A stretch of DNA of 64,000 nt from Flavobacterium sp. I-STPP5a (GCF_009764685.1 NZ_VHLM01000078.1:23582-87581); one strand, 5' to 3'; shown: positions 35,130-45,334, counted from the stretch's first letter. A program made the numbers and translations. The notes: generated by a model from the sequence alone, not told the origin.

Positions 35130-36404
35130 ATGACAATTTTACTACTCGGTTCTGGCGGAAGAGAGCACGCATTTGCTTGGAAAATGGTTCAAAGCCCATT
35201 ATGCGAAAAACTTTTTGTAGCTCCTGGAAATGCAGGAACCGCAGCCATTGCAACCAATCTTGCTATGAGTCCAACCGATTTTGAAGCCATAAAAACATTT
35301 GCCATTCAAGAGAATGTAGGCATGGTGGTTGTAGGTCCTGAGGATCCATTGGTAAAGGGGATTTATGATTTCTTTTTAAATGATCCAGCTTTACGTCATA
35401 TTCCTGTTATTGGTCCTTCAAAAATAGGCGCTCAGCTAGAAGGGAGTAAGGAATTTGCAAAGGAATTTTTAATCAAACACAACATTCCAACGGCTGCTTA
35501 TGATAGTTTTACAGCCGAAACCGTAGAACAAGGATGTGAATTCTTAGAAACATTGCAACCTCCGTATGTGTTAAAAGCAGATGGTTTGGCCGCTGGTAAA
35601 GGCGTTTTGATCATTCAGGATTTGGCTGAAGCCAAAGAAGAATTAAGAAACATGCTCGTACATCAAAAATTTGGTGTAGCCAGTTCAAAAGTTGTTATCG
35701 AAGAATTTTTGGACGGAATAGAACTGAGCTGTTTTGTACTCACAGACGGAAAAAGTTATAAAATATTGCCAACTGCTAAGGATTACAAACGCATTGGCGA
35801 AGGCGATACAGGACTTAATACAGGCGGTATGGGAGCTGTTTCTCCAGTTCCTTATGTAGATGCTGTTTTGATGGAAAAAATAGAAACTCGCATTGTAAAA
35901 CCTACAATTGATGGTTTTCAAAAAGATGGAATTGCCTACAAAGGTTTTGTTTTCATAGGTTTAATCAATGTTAATAATGAACCTATTGTTATTGAATACA
36001 ATGTAAGAATGGGAGATCCAGAGACTGAAGTAGTAATCCCAAGATTACAAACTGATTTGGTCGAATTATTTTTGGCTGTAGCCAATGAAAAACTAGACGA
36101 AATCAACTTAGAAATTGATCCAAGAAGTGCTACTACCGTAATGCTAGTATCTGGAGGTTATCCAGAAGATTTTGAAAAAGGAAAAGTAATTACGGGACTA
36201 GAAAACGTTCAAGATGCTATTGTATTTCATGCTGGAACTAAACTTGACCAAGGAGCTATTGTTTCAAATGGGGGTAGAGTGCTAGCCATTACGTCCTACG
36301 GAAATGATTTTCAAGAGGCCATAAAAAAATCTTACCAAAACATAGACAAGCTACATTTTGATAAGATGTTTTTTAGAAAAGACATTGGAAATGATCTTAA
36401 ATAA
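35130..36404 (+). CDS. purD: Phosphoribosylamine-glycine ligase
   Basis: Joins glycine to phosphoribosylamine in purine synthesis, using ATP. From ATG at 35130 the protein has 424 residues, the normal length, and begins MTILLLGSGGREHAFAWK. The ATP-grasp part shows VLKADGLAAGKGVLI, EEFLDGIELSCFVLTDG and NTGGMGAVSPVP. The frame is open 33 codons further up, but that part overlaps the promoter and is unlike PurD. It ends at a two-way terminator. Confidence 0.95.
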   Translation: MTILLLGSGGREHAFAWKMVQSPLCEKLFVAPGNAGTAAIATNLAMSPTDFEAIKTFAIQENVGMVVVGPEDPLVKGIYDFFLNDPALRHIPVIGPSKIGAQLEGSKEFAKEFLIKHNIPTAAYDSFTAETVEQGCEFLETLQPPYVLKADGLAAGKGVLIIQDLAEAKEELRNMLVHQKFGVASSKVVIEEFLDGIELSCFVLTDGKSYKILPTAKDYKRIGEGDTGLNTGGMGAVSPVPYVDAVLMEKIETRIVKPTIDGFQKDGIAYKGFVFIGLINVNNEPIVIEYNVRMGDPETEVVIPRLQTDLVELFLAVANEKLDEINLEIDPRSATTVMLVSGGYPEDFEKGKVITGLENVQDAIVFHAGTKLDQGAIVSNGGRVLAITSYGNDFQEAIKKSYQNIDKLHFDKMFFRKDIGNDLK

Positions 36405-36405
36405 T

Positions 36406-36448
36406 AAAAAGAGCTCTCAATCCCACTTGGGGTTGAGGGTTCTTATTT
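36406..36448. terminator. Bidirectional terminator between purD and the DUF6341-like gene
   Basis: CTCAATCCC, loop ACTT, GGGGTTGAG with flanking AAGA/TTCTT pairs and A and T runs on either side. Confidence 0.85.
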
Positions 36449-36673
36449 TAAGAAAGAGTGAGCCGTAGTATCTTGATTTTCTGTTCCTGCATCATTAAAG
36501 ATTTGCAATTGTTTGATCCAGTATACCATTGCAGATGCACAAATAATCATGAAAATCCAGTTGATGGTATTAGCAACAAACCATGAGCTAAGCTCTAAAG
36601 AACGTAAAAAATCTAGAGGAGCAAATAAAATGTCTACAAATAAGTATTGTATTCCTTCGAAAAATGCTTTCAT
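36443..36673 (-). CDS. DUF6341-like small membrane protein
   Basis: A 76-residue protein with a hydrophobic stretch near 5-22 and a clear membrane helix near 31-51 (FVANTINWIFMIICASAMVYW), then a polar tail. I place it in DUF6341 from memory, mostly through its flavobacterial context beside DUF6427, upp and DUF4254 genes. Function unknown. Confidence 0.65.
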   Translation of the reverse strand: MKAFFEGIQYLFVDILFAPLDFLRSLELSSWFVANTINWIFMIICASAMVYWIKQLQIFNDAGTENQDTTAHSFLK

Positions 36674-36816
36674 AATATATAAATTGATTTAAGTAATTGT
36701 TTTGTAAACACGATACTAACGAATGTTTTTTAAAATAAAATAATCTTTATTAACAAGCAGGCTTTACTTTTTAAACAAGTATTATATTTACAAACACAAA
36801 AGTATAAAATATCCTT

Positions 36817-37746
36817 ATGATAACAAGTGTTTTTAGAAAATCTACACCATTAAATTTTTCAGTTGTTGTAATTTTTTTGCTGGTTTTCTTTTTAGCAGTA
36901 CAATTCCAAGAAACTTCTTGGATGACATCTTATTTTTTAATGTTTAAAAAAGGGATATCTTTTTGTTTTATAGTTGCTTCGGTGTTTTTAACTGATTTTA
37001 TTGCCAAAAGAAATGGCTTGAGTAAAGACAGCACTTTTACGATATTTTTCTTTTTATTGTTCTTGTTATTTTTCCCAAGTATTTTTGACAATATTAATCT
37101 CATTATTGCAAATTTTTTTCTGCTTTTAGCCCTACGCAGATTAATCTCATTACATTCTTTAAAAGCATCCAAAGAGAAAATATTTGATGCTTCGTTATGG
37201 ATTTTCTTAGCTAGTTTGTTTCATTTTTGGAGTATCCTTTTTATAGGTTTGGTATTTATTTCTATTATTTTTCACGTAGCCAGAGACTATAGAAACTGGA
37301 TTTTACCTTTTATTGCTTTTTTTGTTACCGGAATTATCTTTCTATTATTCACAACGCTCTTTCAAGTTGATAGTTTCTCTTATATCCAAAATAGCCTTCG
37401 TGTTAACTTTTCACTAGATTATTTCACGAATAATTATCAAAACGGGGCAATGTCTATTTTTGCAACTATTGCTTTGTTTTTTATAATCTCTATGTTTGCT
37501 AGTTTGTCCAGTAGACCTCAAATACTACACACATCCTATAAAAAAGTGATTGCTTCATTCTTTTTAGGAGTTATCATTTATCTTATCTCAGATGATAAAA
37601 GTAATGATTTACTGATTTTTACCTTTGCACCATTAGCCATCATGGCAACCAGTCATATTGAGTTGCCACAAGAAAAATTAAAACAAGAAATTGTAGTTTA
37701 TGTGATGATTGCTTGCAGTATGTTTGCTTTTTTTACGCAATTATAA
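36817..37746 (+). CDS. DUF6427-like polytopic membrane protein
   Basis: A 309-residue protein with about nine membrane segments, short loops and few charged residues. No catalytic motif is seen. Context and topology fit the DUF6427 family of Flavobacteriia (name from memory). It converges on upp, with stop codons overlapping by 6 bases. Function unknown. Confidence 0.68.
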   Translation: MITSVFRKSTPLNFSVVVIFLLVFFLAVQFQETSWMTSYFLMFKKGISFCFIVASVFLTDFIAKRNGLSKDSTFTIFFFLLFLLFFPSIFDNINLIIANFFLLLALRRLISLHSLKASKEKIFDASLWIFLASLFHFWSILFIGLVFISIIFHVARDYRNWILPFIAFFVTGIIFLLFTTLFQVDSFSYIQNSLRVNFSLDYFTNNYQNGAMSIFATIALFFIISMFASLSSRPQILHTSYKKVIASFFLGVIIYLISDDKSNDLLIFTFAPLAIMATSHIELPQEKLKQEIVVYVMIACSMFAFFTQL

Positions 37747-38394
37747 TTTAATCCCGTAGGCCAAATCGCCTGCATCTCCTAGTCCAGGAACGATATAGCT
37801 TTTCTCATTTAGCTTTTCATCGAGTGAGGCAACCCATAAGTGACAAGTATCAGGCAATTGTTCTTGCAGGTAAGCAATGCCCTCTGGAGCGGCAATAACC
37901 ACGGCAATGTGAATTTCTTTTGGTGTACTATTTTCCATTAGTTTATTGAAAACAGCTACTAGCGATTGTCCTGTAGCAAGCATAGGATCTACTAGAATTA
38001 AATTTTTTCCATTGAGGTCAGTAATGGCTTGGTATTGCACCAAAATATCAAATTCTTCATCATTGTTTGGGTGGTGTCGGTAAGCGGATACAAAACCGTT
38101 TTCGGCCTGATCAAAGTAATTTAAAAAACCTAAATGCAATGGTAAACCTGCTCTAAGTACTGAACATAAAACAAGTTGATCTGCTATTTCAGTAGTTTTT
38201 TTTATTCCTAGAGGTGTTTGGATTTCAATATTAGTATACTCTAAATTTTTACTTAACTCGTATGCCATTATTTCACCAATACGTTCAATATTTCTTCGGA
38301 AACGCATGCTGTCGTTGTGTACAGTAACATTTCGAATTTGCCCTAAAAAGTGATTAAGGACACTGTTTTCCTCTGATAAATAATGAATTTGCAT
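37741..38394 (-). CDS. upp: Uracil phosphoribosyltransferase
   Basis: Salvages uracil to UMP using PRPP. The 217-residue protein has the PRPP-binding loop LILVDPMLATGQSL, CSVLRAGLPLHLG upstream, and the C-terminal uracil-binding YIVPGLGDAGDLAYG. Length is normal. The gene is divergent from the DUF4254 gene. Confidence 0.95.
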   Translation of the reverse strand: MQIHYLSEENSVLNHFLGQIRNVTVHNDSMRFRRNIERIGEIMAYELSKNLEYTNIEIQTPLGIKKTTEIADQLVLCSVLRAGLPLHLGFLNYFDQAENGFVSAYRHHPNNDEEFDILVQYQAITDLNGKNLILVDPMLATGQSLVAVFNKLMENSTPKEIHIAVVIAAPEGIAYLQEQLPDTCHLWVASLDEKLNEKSYIVPGLGDAGDLAYGIKL

Positions 38395-38453
38395 GGTTTT
38401 TTTTTTCGAATTAAACTTAGTACTTATTTTTTATGGTATAAAAGTATAAAAAG

Positions 38454-38461
38454 TATCTTTG
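38454..38461 (+). promoter_or_regulatory. -7 promoter box for the DUF4254 gene
   Basis: TATCTTTG, a TAnnTTTG match, 19 bases before the ATG at 38481. Confidence 0.6.
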
Positions 38462-38480
38462 TGTTTTAATATTTAAAGAT

Positions 38481-39086
38481 ATGTTTTCAAAAATAGCCTA
38501 CTCCGTATTCGAGCAAAGCATCAAGGATTATCACCAGTTTGATAACGTTGATCAACCTATAAACAATCCTTTCCCAAAGGATAAATTTGAACATTTGTTG
38601 TATCACAAAAACTGGATTGACACCGTTCAATGGCATTTTGAGGATATTGTACGCGATCCAAACATTGATCCAGTTGCTGCTTTATCATTGAAAAGAAGAA
38701 TTGATGCTTCTAATCAAGAGCGTACGGATATGGTGGAATATATAGACAGTTATTTTCTTCAAAAATACAGTCAAGTGATGGTTAAAGATCATGCCAAAAT
38801 CAACTCCGAAAGTCCTGCTTGGGCGTTTGACCGTTTGTCTATCTTAGCATTAAAAATCTACCACATGCAAGAGGAGGCTACCCGTGCAGAAGCATCGCAA
38901 GACCACCGCGACAAATGCCAAGCTAAATTGAATGTGTTGTTAGAGCAGCGCACTGATTTGTCAACAGCAATTGATGATTTACTTACTGATATTGAAAAGG
39001 GAGATAAATTCATGAAAGTGTACAAACAAATGAAGATGTACAATGATGATGAATTGAATCCTGTTTTGTACCAAAATAAAAAGTAA
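38481..39086 (+). CDS. DUF4254 protein
   Basis: A 201-residue, mostly helical, soluble protein. It holds HKNWIDTVQWHFEDIVRDPN, NQERTDMVEYID and KIYHMQEEATR, which fit DUF4254. The next gene is a family 9 glycosyltransferase, a pairing seen in other flavobacteria from memory, which hints at a role near envelope sugar transfer. No catalytic motif recognised. Confidence 0.78.
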   Translation: MFSKIAYSVFEQSIKDYHQFDNVDQPINNPFPKDKFEHLLYHKNWIDTVQWHFEDIVRDPNIDPVAALSLKRRIDASNQERTDMVEYIDSYFLQKYSQVMVKDHAKINSESPAWAFDRLSILALKIYHMQEEATRAEASQDHRDKCQAKLNVLLEQRTDLSTAIDDLLTDIEKGDKFMKVYKQMKMYNDDELNPVLYQNKK

Positions 39087-39130
39087 AAAAGTATTTTGAA
39101 CCATAAAGCTGTTAGGATTCATTAAATTTT

Positions 39131-39163
39131 CTTAATTTTCCTAATGGCTTAATGGTTTTTAAA
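39131..39163 (+). repeat. Dispersed intergenic repeat, copy 2
   Basis: CTTAATTTTCCTAATGGC followed by TTAATGGTTTTTAAA. It matches the copies at 48718 and 48793 and the inverted copy at 8015 with a few changes. Confidence 0.65.
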
Positions 39164-39173
39164 CAACAAATAT

Positions 39174-40229
39174 TTGTCAACTACTATCAAACATATAGCC
39201 GTCATGAGACTCTCTGCAATGGGAGACGTCGCTATGACTGTTCCTGTTTTACGGGCTTTTGTAAAACAGTATCCACAAATTAAAATTACGGTTATTTCAA
39301 GACCGTTTTTCAAACCTTTTTTTGAGGGAATTCCCAATCTTTCTTTTTTTGCTTTTGATGAAATAGATCGGCACAAAGGATTTGTAGGGTTGTTGCGTTT
39401 GTTTAAAGACTTAAAAGGTTTAAAAATCGACGCCGTTGCAGATTTGCACAGTATATTGCGCTCTAAATTTGTTCGTGTATTTTTTGCCATGAGCGGAAAA
39501 AAAACAGCAGCAGTAGATAAGGGAAGAGCAGCAAAAAAAGCATTGACCCAACCCAAAAACAAAATATTTCAGCAACTGCCTACTATGTTTGAACGACACG
39601 TAAAAGTTTTTGAGCAACTAGGTTTTACCGTTTATATTACGGAACCTGAGTTTCCTGAAAAAGCAGTTTTGAGTCCTGAAATCTTAGAATTAATTGGGAA
39701 AAAAAATCAAAAACTGATAGGTATTGCTCCTTTTGCACAGTACGATTCTAAAGTTTATCCGCAGGATTTAATGCAGGAAGTAATTAATCAATTAGCATTG
39801 GATACAACCCAAACCATTTTGCTTTTTGGCGGAGGAAAAATGGAAATAGAACTCTTATATTCACTTGCATTGAATAAAGAAAATGTGATTGTAGTTGCAG
39901 GAAAAATTAAGTTTCAGCAGGAATTACAACTCATCAGTAACCTAAATGTAATGCTTTCTATGGACTCTGGAAATGCGCATATTGCGGCTATGCTTGGTGT
40001 AAAAGTCATTACACTTTGGGGCGCAACACATCCTTATGCGGGATTCTCACCTTTTAACCAGTCTTTAGAGAATACTTTGGTATCAGATAGGAATCTGTTT
40101 CCTAAATTACCAACTTCGGTTTATGGAAACAAAAAAGTAGTGGGTTATGAAAAGGCCATGCGCACCATTTCCCCAGAAGCTATTGTTTTAAAAATTAATG
40201 GTATTTTGGACAACCATTTAGAATTTTAA
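39174..40229 (+). CDS. Family 9 glycosyltransferase (heptosyltransferase-like)
   Basis: A 351-residue GT-B protein of family GT9. The N-terminal IAVMRLSAMGDVAMTVPVLR is the family signature; FGGGKMEIEL and a late MLSMDSGNAHIAAMLGVKVITLWGATHP form the donor site. The frame begins with TTG. The first ATG, at 39204, would cut into the beta strand before RLSAMGD, and an in-frame TAA at 39150 blocks a start further up. Acts on lipopolysaccharide-type acceptors by family knowledge. Confidence 0.88.
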   Translation: MSTTIKHIAVMRLSAMGDVAMTVPVLRAFVKQYPQIKITVISRPFFKPFFEGIPNLSFFAFDEIDRHKGFVGLLRLFKDLKGLKIDAVADLHSILRSKFVRVFFAMSGKKTAAVDKGRAAKKALTQPKNKIFQQLPTMFERHVKVFEQLGFTVYITEPEFPEKAVLSPEILELIGKKNQKLIGIAPFAQYDSKVYPQDLMQEVINQLALDTTQTILLFGGGKMEIELLYSLALNKENVIVVAGKIKFQQELQLISNLNVMLSMDSGNAHIAAMLGVKVITLWGATHPYAGFSPFNQSLENTLVSDRNLFPKLPTSVYGNKKVVGYEKAMRTISPEAIVLKINGILDNHLEF

Positions 40230-40550
40230 AGCAAAACACCCATCAAAAACCACCCATTTCAGATAAGTTTTCGTTTTTAACACGATGGTTTCCCAAAAGT
40301 GATTTCAATCTTTAGAAGTGCTTTGTGAATTACAATTGTAGTTTTTAAACGCATGGACTTTTTATGTAAGAATAAATTTAACATTAATATAACAAAAACG
40401 CATTATTTTTGCAGTAAGAATAATACTATTTTTGATTTTGAAAAATTCAGTTTGTTTCAATCTGTTTTGGTTAGAAGAAAATATTCATTTGATAATCAAA
40501 CTTTTTAGAAGAATCTTGAATCGTTCCTTTCACAAAATCAGATACCCTTT
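40230..40550 (+). promoter_or_regulatory. Intergenic region with promoter and long leader for the OMP gene
   Basis: No gene is seen in these 321 bases. A -7 box TATTTTTG lies at 40404-40411, leaving a leader of about 130 bases before the ATG at 40551. No riboswitch fold was recognised. Confidence 0.5.
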
Positions 40551-43334
40551 ATGCAAAAAATTGTTGTAACACTTGTAATTTTCTTTTATTTCTGCTTTTC
40601 AGTATTTTCTCAAAAAACCAAACTTTCTGGAGTGATAATGGATGGTAATGAAAAAACTCCAATTTACAATTCAGTTGTAGCATTATTAACTCCGGTAGAC
40701 TCTGTCCTATTTCAATTTACACGATCCAACAAGGACGGTAAGTTCTTGCTACAAAATATAAAGCCAGGAAAGTACATCCTGATGACTGCTCACAATCAAT
40801 ATGCAGATTATTTAGAGGATATTACCATTACTGATAAAGACATGGATATGGGTAACATTAACTTAATGAGTAAAATGGAGTTGCTCCGTGAAGTGGTCAT
40901 TAAAACGGGTTCTATCAAGATTAAAGGAGATACCACTAGTTATAGAGCTAGTGATTTTAAAGTGGATGCCAACGCAAATGTGGAGGAATTACTAAAAAAA
41001 TTACCAGGAATACAAGTTGACAAAAACGGTACGATTAAAGCCATGGGAGAAACCGTTGAAAAAGTATTGGTAGATGGCGAAGAATTTTTTGGAGATGATC
41101 CAGGAATGGCTGTTAAAAATTTACGTGCGGATGCTATTAAAGAGGTACAAGTTTTTAATAAAAAAAGTGATCAAGCAGAGTTCACAGGAATAGACGATGG
41201 TGACACAAAAAAAACAATTAATCTGCGATTGAAAGAGGACAAAAAGAAAGGATATTTTGGTAAAATAGATGGTTCGAACCAACCCTTTACCGATGCAGAT
41301 TCCAGATACAATAGCAATGTTATGGCGAGCAGTTTCAAAGGAAAAAGAAAGCTCTCTGCATTTTTATTAAATGGAAATACAGGCCAAGATGGGTTGGACT
41401 GGGAGGATAGTGACAAATTTGGAGGCGGATCAGGTAATGTAAACATGAGTATGGATGATGATGGAAACGTAAACTACGAATGGACTGGTGGCGATACAGA
41501 TCAGGAACAGTATGTAGATACTCAAAATGGATTTATAAAGAATACCAATGCAGGTGTGCAATACAGCAACAAATGGGGTGAAAATCATAATTTTAATTTT
41601 TCACCAAAATATAACAGACAAAGCTACCAAAACAATAATTCTAGAAATACACAGACTCAGGTAGGTGACACACAATTGAACGAGAATAGATCAACCGTAA
41701 GCCATGTTAACAGAGATAACTTTAAATTAAATGCGGTTTATGATGTAAAAATTGACTCTGTAAATACTTTAAAAATTACAGCGAAAACTAATTTTTATAA
41801 TACAGAAAGTGATGAGTTTACAACCGGGAATACAACCGGTAGCGATGGTTTGATACGAAACAATCAAGAGCGTTTGTTTACTACTAAATCTGATAAAGTA
41901 GCGCTTTCAGCTGGAGCTTTATTCAAGCATAAATTTGCTAAAGCCCGTAGGACATTGTCTATAAATACCAATTGGAATACTCTTAATACCAATGCTAATA
42001 ATTTTTTAAAATCGGCCAACGAAAGTTATGAAGGTGGTGTTTTTGCGTTTAGTAATGAAGTGGACCAAAACAAAATAGGCGAAAAAAGCACTCAGAATCT
42101 TACAGGAAACACTACGTATACAGAACCTTTAGGAAAAAAATTCGCATTGCAATTATCTTATCAAATTGCAAATAACAGCGGCGATAGTAATTTTATCACC
42201 TACGACTTCTCTGATATTACAGGCAAATATGATGTAGTAGTAGAGTCACTTTCGAATCAGTTTGAACAAAATATTACAACCCATAAACCGGTTATAAAAT
42301 TAAATTACAATACCAAAAAAATCAATTACAGTTTTGGTAGTGGTTTTGGCTTTACTTCCTTTAATTTACAAGATTTAACTTTGAATAAAGAATACAAACG
42401 CAGTTTTACTAATTTTTTCCCATCGGCTAATTTTTCGTATAAATACAAAAGCAACAGCAATTTGCGTGTGACGTATCAAGGAGCTACAAGACAGCCTACA
42501 ATTGACCAATTACAACCATTGCGTAACAATCAAGATTTCTTTAACCAAATAGTAGGAAATCCAGATTTGAAACAATCGTTTACAAATAGCATAAATGTGT
42601 CTAATAATAGTTATGATATTTTGACCGAAACGAATTGGTATCAAAGTGTTTCTTTTAGAACGACTTCAAATTTGATTTCTTTCAATAGAGATATTGATCC
42701 TGAAAGTGCAAAGACCGTCACCACACCAATCAACACAAACGGAAATTTCTCAGGAAATTTCTATATGGGATATGGTTTTAGGATCAAAAAATTTGATTTG
42801 AATGTCAATTTAAGTCCATCAGCTAATTTCAATAGATCTGTAAATAGTATCAATAACAAAATCAATAATTCGAATACTTTGAATTCGTCATTCTCTATTT
42901 ATTTGAATAAATCTAAAGAGAAGAAATATGATATTACTTTAAACAATAGTTTTTCAAATAGCCGAAATGCTACCTCTCAAAACAATGAGGTGAAATCTTT
43001 TAATACCAATAATTTAGGATTAGATGTTGCGGTTTACTTTAGAGAAAAATGGAAAATATCTACTGATTATAATTTATACTCTCGTCAAAAAACAGTAGAT
43101 TTTCAAACCAATCTTACAAACCAATTATGGAATGCTAGGTTGCAAAGAACATTCAAAAATGATGAATTTACCGCTTATGTTATGGTACGAGATATTTTGA
43201 ATCAAAACATTGGCATTAATAGATTTGTCTATGAAAACACCATAGGTGAGGAGCGTAATGATAGACTTCGCCGTTATGCTATGATTGGTTTTACATGGAA
43301 TTTTAAAAACAAAAATGGCCTAGAAAAAAAATAG
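40551..43334 (+). CDS. Outer-membrane TonB-dependent receptor-like beta-barrel (OMP_b-brl_3)
   Basis: A 927-residue outer-membrane protein. It has a signal peptide (1-20, ending FSVFSQ), a CarboxypepD_reg-like domain (about 22-100), a plug-like region with YRASDFKVDANANVEELLKK and LPGIQVDKNGTI (about 125-160), and a long barrel rich in N, S and aromatic strands to the C-terminus. This is the OMP_b-brl_3 plan, related to TonB-dependent receptors, but no SusD partner is adjacent. The GLPGLI gene follows by 61 bases, a recurrent pair in Bacteroidota. Substrate unknown. Confidence 0.85.
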   Translation: MQKIVVTLVIFFYFCFSVFSQKTKLSGVIMDGNEKTPIYNSVVALLTPVDSVLFQFTRSNKDGKFLLQNIKPGKYILMTAHNQYADYLEDITITDKDMDMGNINLMSKMELLREVVIKTGSIKIKGDTTSYRASDFKVDANANVEELLKKLPGIQVDKNGTIKAMGETVEKVLVDGEEFFGDDPGMAVKNLRADAIKEVQVFNKKSDQAEFTGIDDGDTKKTINLRLKEDKKKGYFGKIDGSNQPFTDADSRYNSNVMASSFKGKRKLSAFLLNGNTGQDGLDWEDSDKFGGGSGNVNMSMDDDGNVNYEWTGGDTDQEQYVDTQNGFIKNTNAGVQYSNKWGENHNFNFSPKYNRQSYQNNNSRNTQTQVGDTQLNENRSTVSHVNRDNFKLNAVYDVKIDSVNTLKITAKTNFYNTESDEFTTGNTTGSDGLIRNNQERLFTTKSDKVALSAGALFKHKFAKARRTLSINTNWNTLNTNANNFLKSANESYEGGVFAFSNEVDQNKIGEKSTQNLTGNTTYTEPLGKKFALQLSYQIANNSGDSNFITYDFSDITGKYDVVVESLSNQFEQNITTHKPVIKLNYNTKKINYSFGSGFGFTSFNLQDLTLNKEYKRSFTNFFPSANFSYKYKSNSNLRVTYQGATRQPTIDQLQPLRNNQDFFNQIVGNPDLKQSFTNSINVSNNSYDILTETNWYQSVSFRTTSNLISFNRDIDPESAKTVTTPINTNGNFSGNFYMGYGFRIKKFDLNVNLSPSANFNRSVNSINNKINNSNTLNSSFSIYLNKSKEKKYDITLNNSFSNSRNATSQNNEVKSFNTNNLGLDVAVYFREKWKISTDYNLYSRQKTVDFQTNLTNQLWNARLQRTFKNDEFTAYVMVRDILNQNIGINRFVYENTIGEERNDRLRRYAMIGFTWNFKNKNGLEKK

Positions 43335-43428
43335 ACAAACATGTTTGTTAAGTAGAATCATGCGTTGAATAACGTTTTTAAGCACAGCAACTAAAATGAA
43401 AACATCAAAAAGTATAAAATCTAATCCT

Positions 43429-44190
43429 ATGAAATCAATCCTATTTTATCTCGCAGCTTTTGTTTGCACTTCAGGATTATTTGCTCAGCAATTTGTAGAT
43501 AAGGCTGTAGTTGAATATGAAGTAAGCACCAATCTGAAAAAAACAATGAGCAATGACAGTTGGGATGAGCAAATGAAAGAAAACATGTCTGACTTAAAAA
43601 TTTCCTATTTCACCTATACTTTTGAGGACAATAAAAGTATTTTTAAATTCGACCGTTGGAGTCCCAAAACTAGAATCCCGAAACACGAAAAAGACGCAGA
43701 CGAAGAGAACAGTTGGTTTTTTGATTTTACAGCTCGAAAAATGAACATGCAAAAGCAAATTGCAGAAACCAATTTTGTTGTTGTAGATAGTATTCCTAAC
43801 ATTCAGTGGAAGATTACTAATGAACACAGAGAAATTGCTGGCTATAATTGTAGAAAAGCAGTTGGTAAAATAATGGATGATGTATATGTTTTTGCATTTT
43901 ATACAAATGATATCACCATTTCTGGAGGTCCATGTTCTATAAACGGATTGCCAGGACTTATTTTAGGTCTATCAATTCCTAGATTATACACCTCGTACAT
44001 TGCAACTAAAGTAGATTTAAAAATCAATGATAACGCCGCGATCAAGTCCATTACAGCTAAAAAAACGTACGATTTAATAGGGTTAAAAACCTTGATCGAA
44101 GAAAAAACAAAAGATTGGTTTACGTATGGGGAAGATAAGGAAGAAAATAAGCGTCAAAAAAACCTGTTTTTGTGGAATGCTTTCTTGTAA
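43429..44190 (+). CDS. GLPGLI family secreted protein
   Basis: The name-giving motif is present as INGLPGLILGL (about residue 181). From ATG at 43429 the protein starts with a clean signal peptide, MKSILFYLAAFVCTSGLFAQ, and has 253 residues. An ATG at 43396 would add 11 polar residues before it and cannot be excluded. Families of this kind are predicted to be periplasmic or surface proteins and travel with TonB-type barrels, as here. Function unknown. Confidence 0.88.
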   Translation: MKSILFYLAAFVCTSGLFAQQFVDKAVVEYEVSTNLKKTMSNDSWDEQMKENMSDLKISYFTYTFEDNKSIFKFDRWSPKTRIPKHEKDADEENSWFFDFTARKMNMQKQIAETNFVVVDSIPNIQWKITNEHREIAGYNCRKAVGKIMDDVYVFAFYTNDITISGGPCSINGLPGLILGLSIPRLYTSYIATKVDLKINDNAAIKSITAKKTYDLIGLKTLIEEKTKDWFTYGEDKEENKRQKNLFLWNAFL

Positions 44191-44215
44191 ATGAGATAAC
44201 CAGAATTTATAAATA

Positions 44216-44262
44216 ACAAAAATTCCAAATGCCAGCTTTAAACGTTGGAATTTGGAATTTTT
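44216..44262. terminator. Terminator after the GLPGLI gene
   Basis: AAATTCCAAAT and ATTTGGAATTT form a stem with a 20-base loop, with T run on the plus strand and A run on the other side. It may also serve the convergent reductase gene. Confidence 0.7.
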
Positions 44263-44281
44263 AATAATGGATAGTTACTTC

Positions 44282-45334
44282 TTAAACATCATCATAATCT
44301 ACATAAAGAGTCTCAGAGGTAGGATGCGCTTGACAGGTAAGTATCAAACCATCGGCTATTTCTTTATCCGTAAGGATAGAATTCTTAGACATCTCAGCAG
44401 TTCCAGAGGTAACACGAGCCAGACAACTGCTGCAAATTCCGCCTTGGCAAGAATATGGAGCATCAATTCCTTGTTTTAATGCGGCATCTAGAACGGTTTG
44501 TTTTTGCGACATTTCAAAAGTAGTCTCTTCGTCATCTACTAAAACGGTAATTTTTGAATGACCGCCCAATGATTTTTCTATCTTATTTTCTTTGGTTGAA
44601 GAAGCAAACAATTCAAATTTAATATTTGATTCTTTTACATTGTGCTCTTTTAAAACTCCAGAAACGGTATTGATCATTTCCTCTGGTCCGCACAAGTAAA
44701 ATTTAGAAAACTCAAGTTCTTTGTGTTTTGTGTTTAAAACAAAATTTACGCTTGATTTTTCAATTCGGCCAAATAAAGAAGGCTCTACTTGAACTTTACT
44801 GTACACATAATGCACAAAAAGGCGTCCTACGTATTGCAATTGTAAATCGTGTAATTCCTGGTGAAAAATAGTTTCTTCAGGTGATTTGTTACCATAAACT
44901 AAAACAAAAGTGCTGTTGGGCTCGTTGTGTAAAACCGATTTTAAGATCGACATCACCGGAGTAATTCCACTTCCTGCTGCAAAAGCCGCGTAGTTGCGTT
45001 GGCGATCAGCCTGAGGTTCAAATGTAAATTTTCCTTCGGGAGTTCCTACTTCAAGAACGTCACCCGCTTGGAGTTTGGTGTTGGCAAATTGGGAAAACAA
45101 ACCATTAGGAACGGCTTTAACAGCGATTCGAAGTTCATCACTATCAGGCGAAGAACAAATAGAGTAGGCTCTGCGAATTTCTTGACCGTCAAGGGTTAGT
45201 TTTAAGTTCAAATATTGACCAGCAATAAAAGCATAATTAGCTTTTAATTCTTGTGGTACATTAAAAAGTAAAGAAACCGCATCTTTGGTTTCGCGTTTTA
45301 CTTCTTTTATAATAAGTTTTAAAAAAGACGACAT
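44282..45334 (-). CDS. PaaE-type FAD/2Fe-2S oxidoreductase
   Basis: A 350-residue flavin-dependent ferredoxin reductase. It has an FAD-binding domain with RRAYSICSS (about 54-62), an NAD(P)-binding domain with AAGSGITPVMSILKSVL, and a C-terminal plant-type 2Fe-2S domain with Cys at 296, 301, 304 and 334 (CQGGICSSC). This order is that of PaaE in phenylacetyl-CoA epoxidase and of related reductases. No other paa genes are nearby, so the electron acceptor is unknown. Confidence 0.9.
   Translation of the reverse strand: MSSFLKLIIKEVKRETKDAVSLLFNVPQELKANYAFIAGQYLNLKLTLDGQEIRRAYSICSSPDSDELRIAVKAVPNGLFSQFANTKLQAGDVLEVGTPEGKFTFEPQADRQRNYAAFAAGSGITPVMSILKSVLHNEPNSTFVLVYGNKSPEETIFHQELHDLQLQYVGRLFVHYVYSKVQVEPSLFGRIEKSSVNFVLNTKHKELEFSKFYLCGPEEMINTVSGVLKEHNVKESNIKFELFASSTKENKIEKSLGGHSKITVLVDDEETTFEMSQKQTVLDAALKQGIDAPYSCQGGICSSCLARVTSGTAEMSKNSILTDKEIADGLILTCQAHPTSETLYVDYDDV

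Noticed and set aside
42000..43000. SusC/SusD-type glycan uptake system at the OMP gene
   Set aside because: No SusD-like lipoprotein or glycoside hydrolase is adjacent; the barrel is of OMP_b-brl_3 type with a GLPGLI partner.
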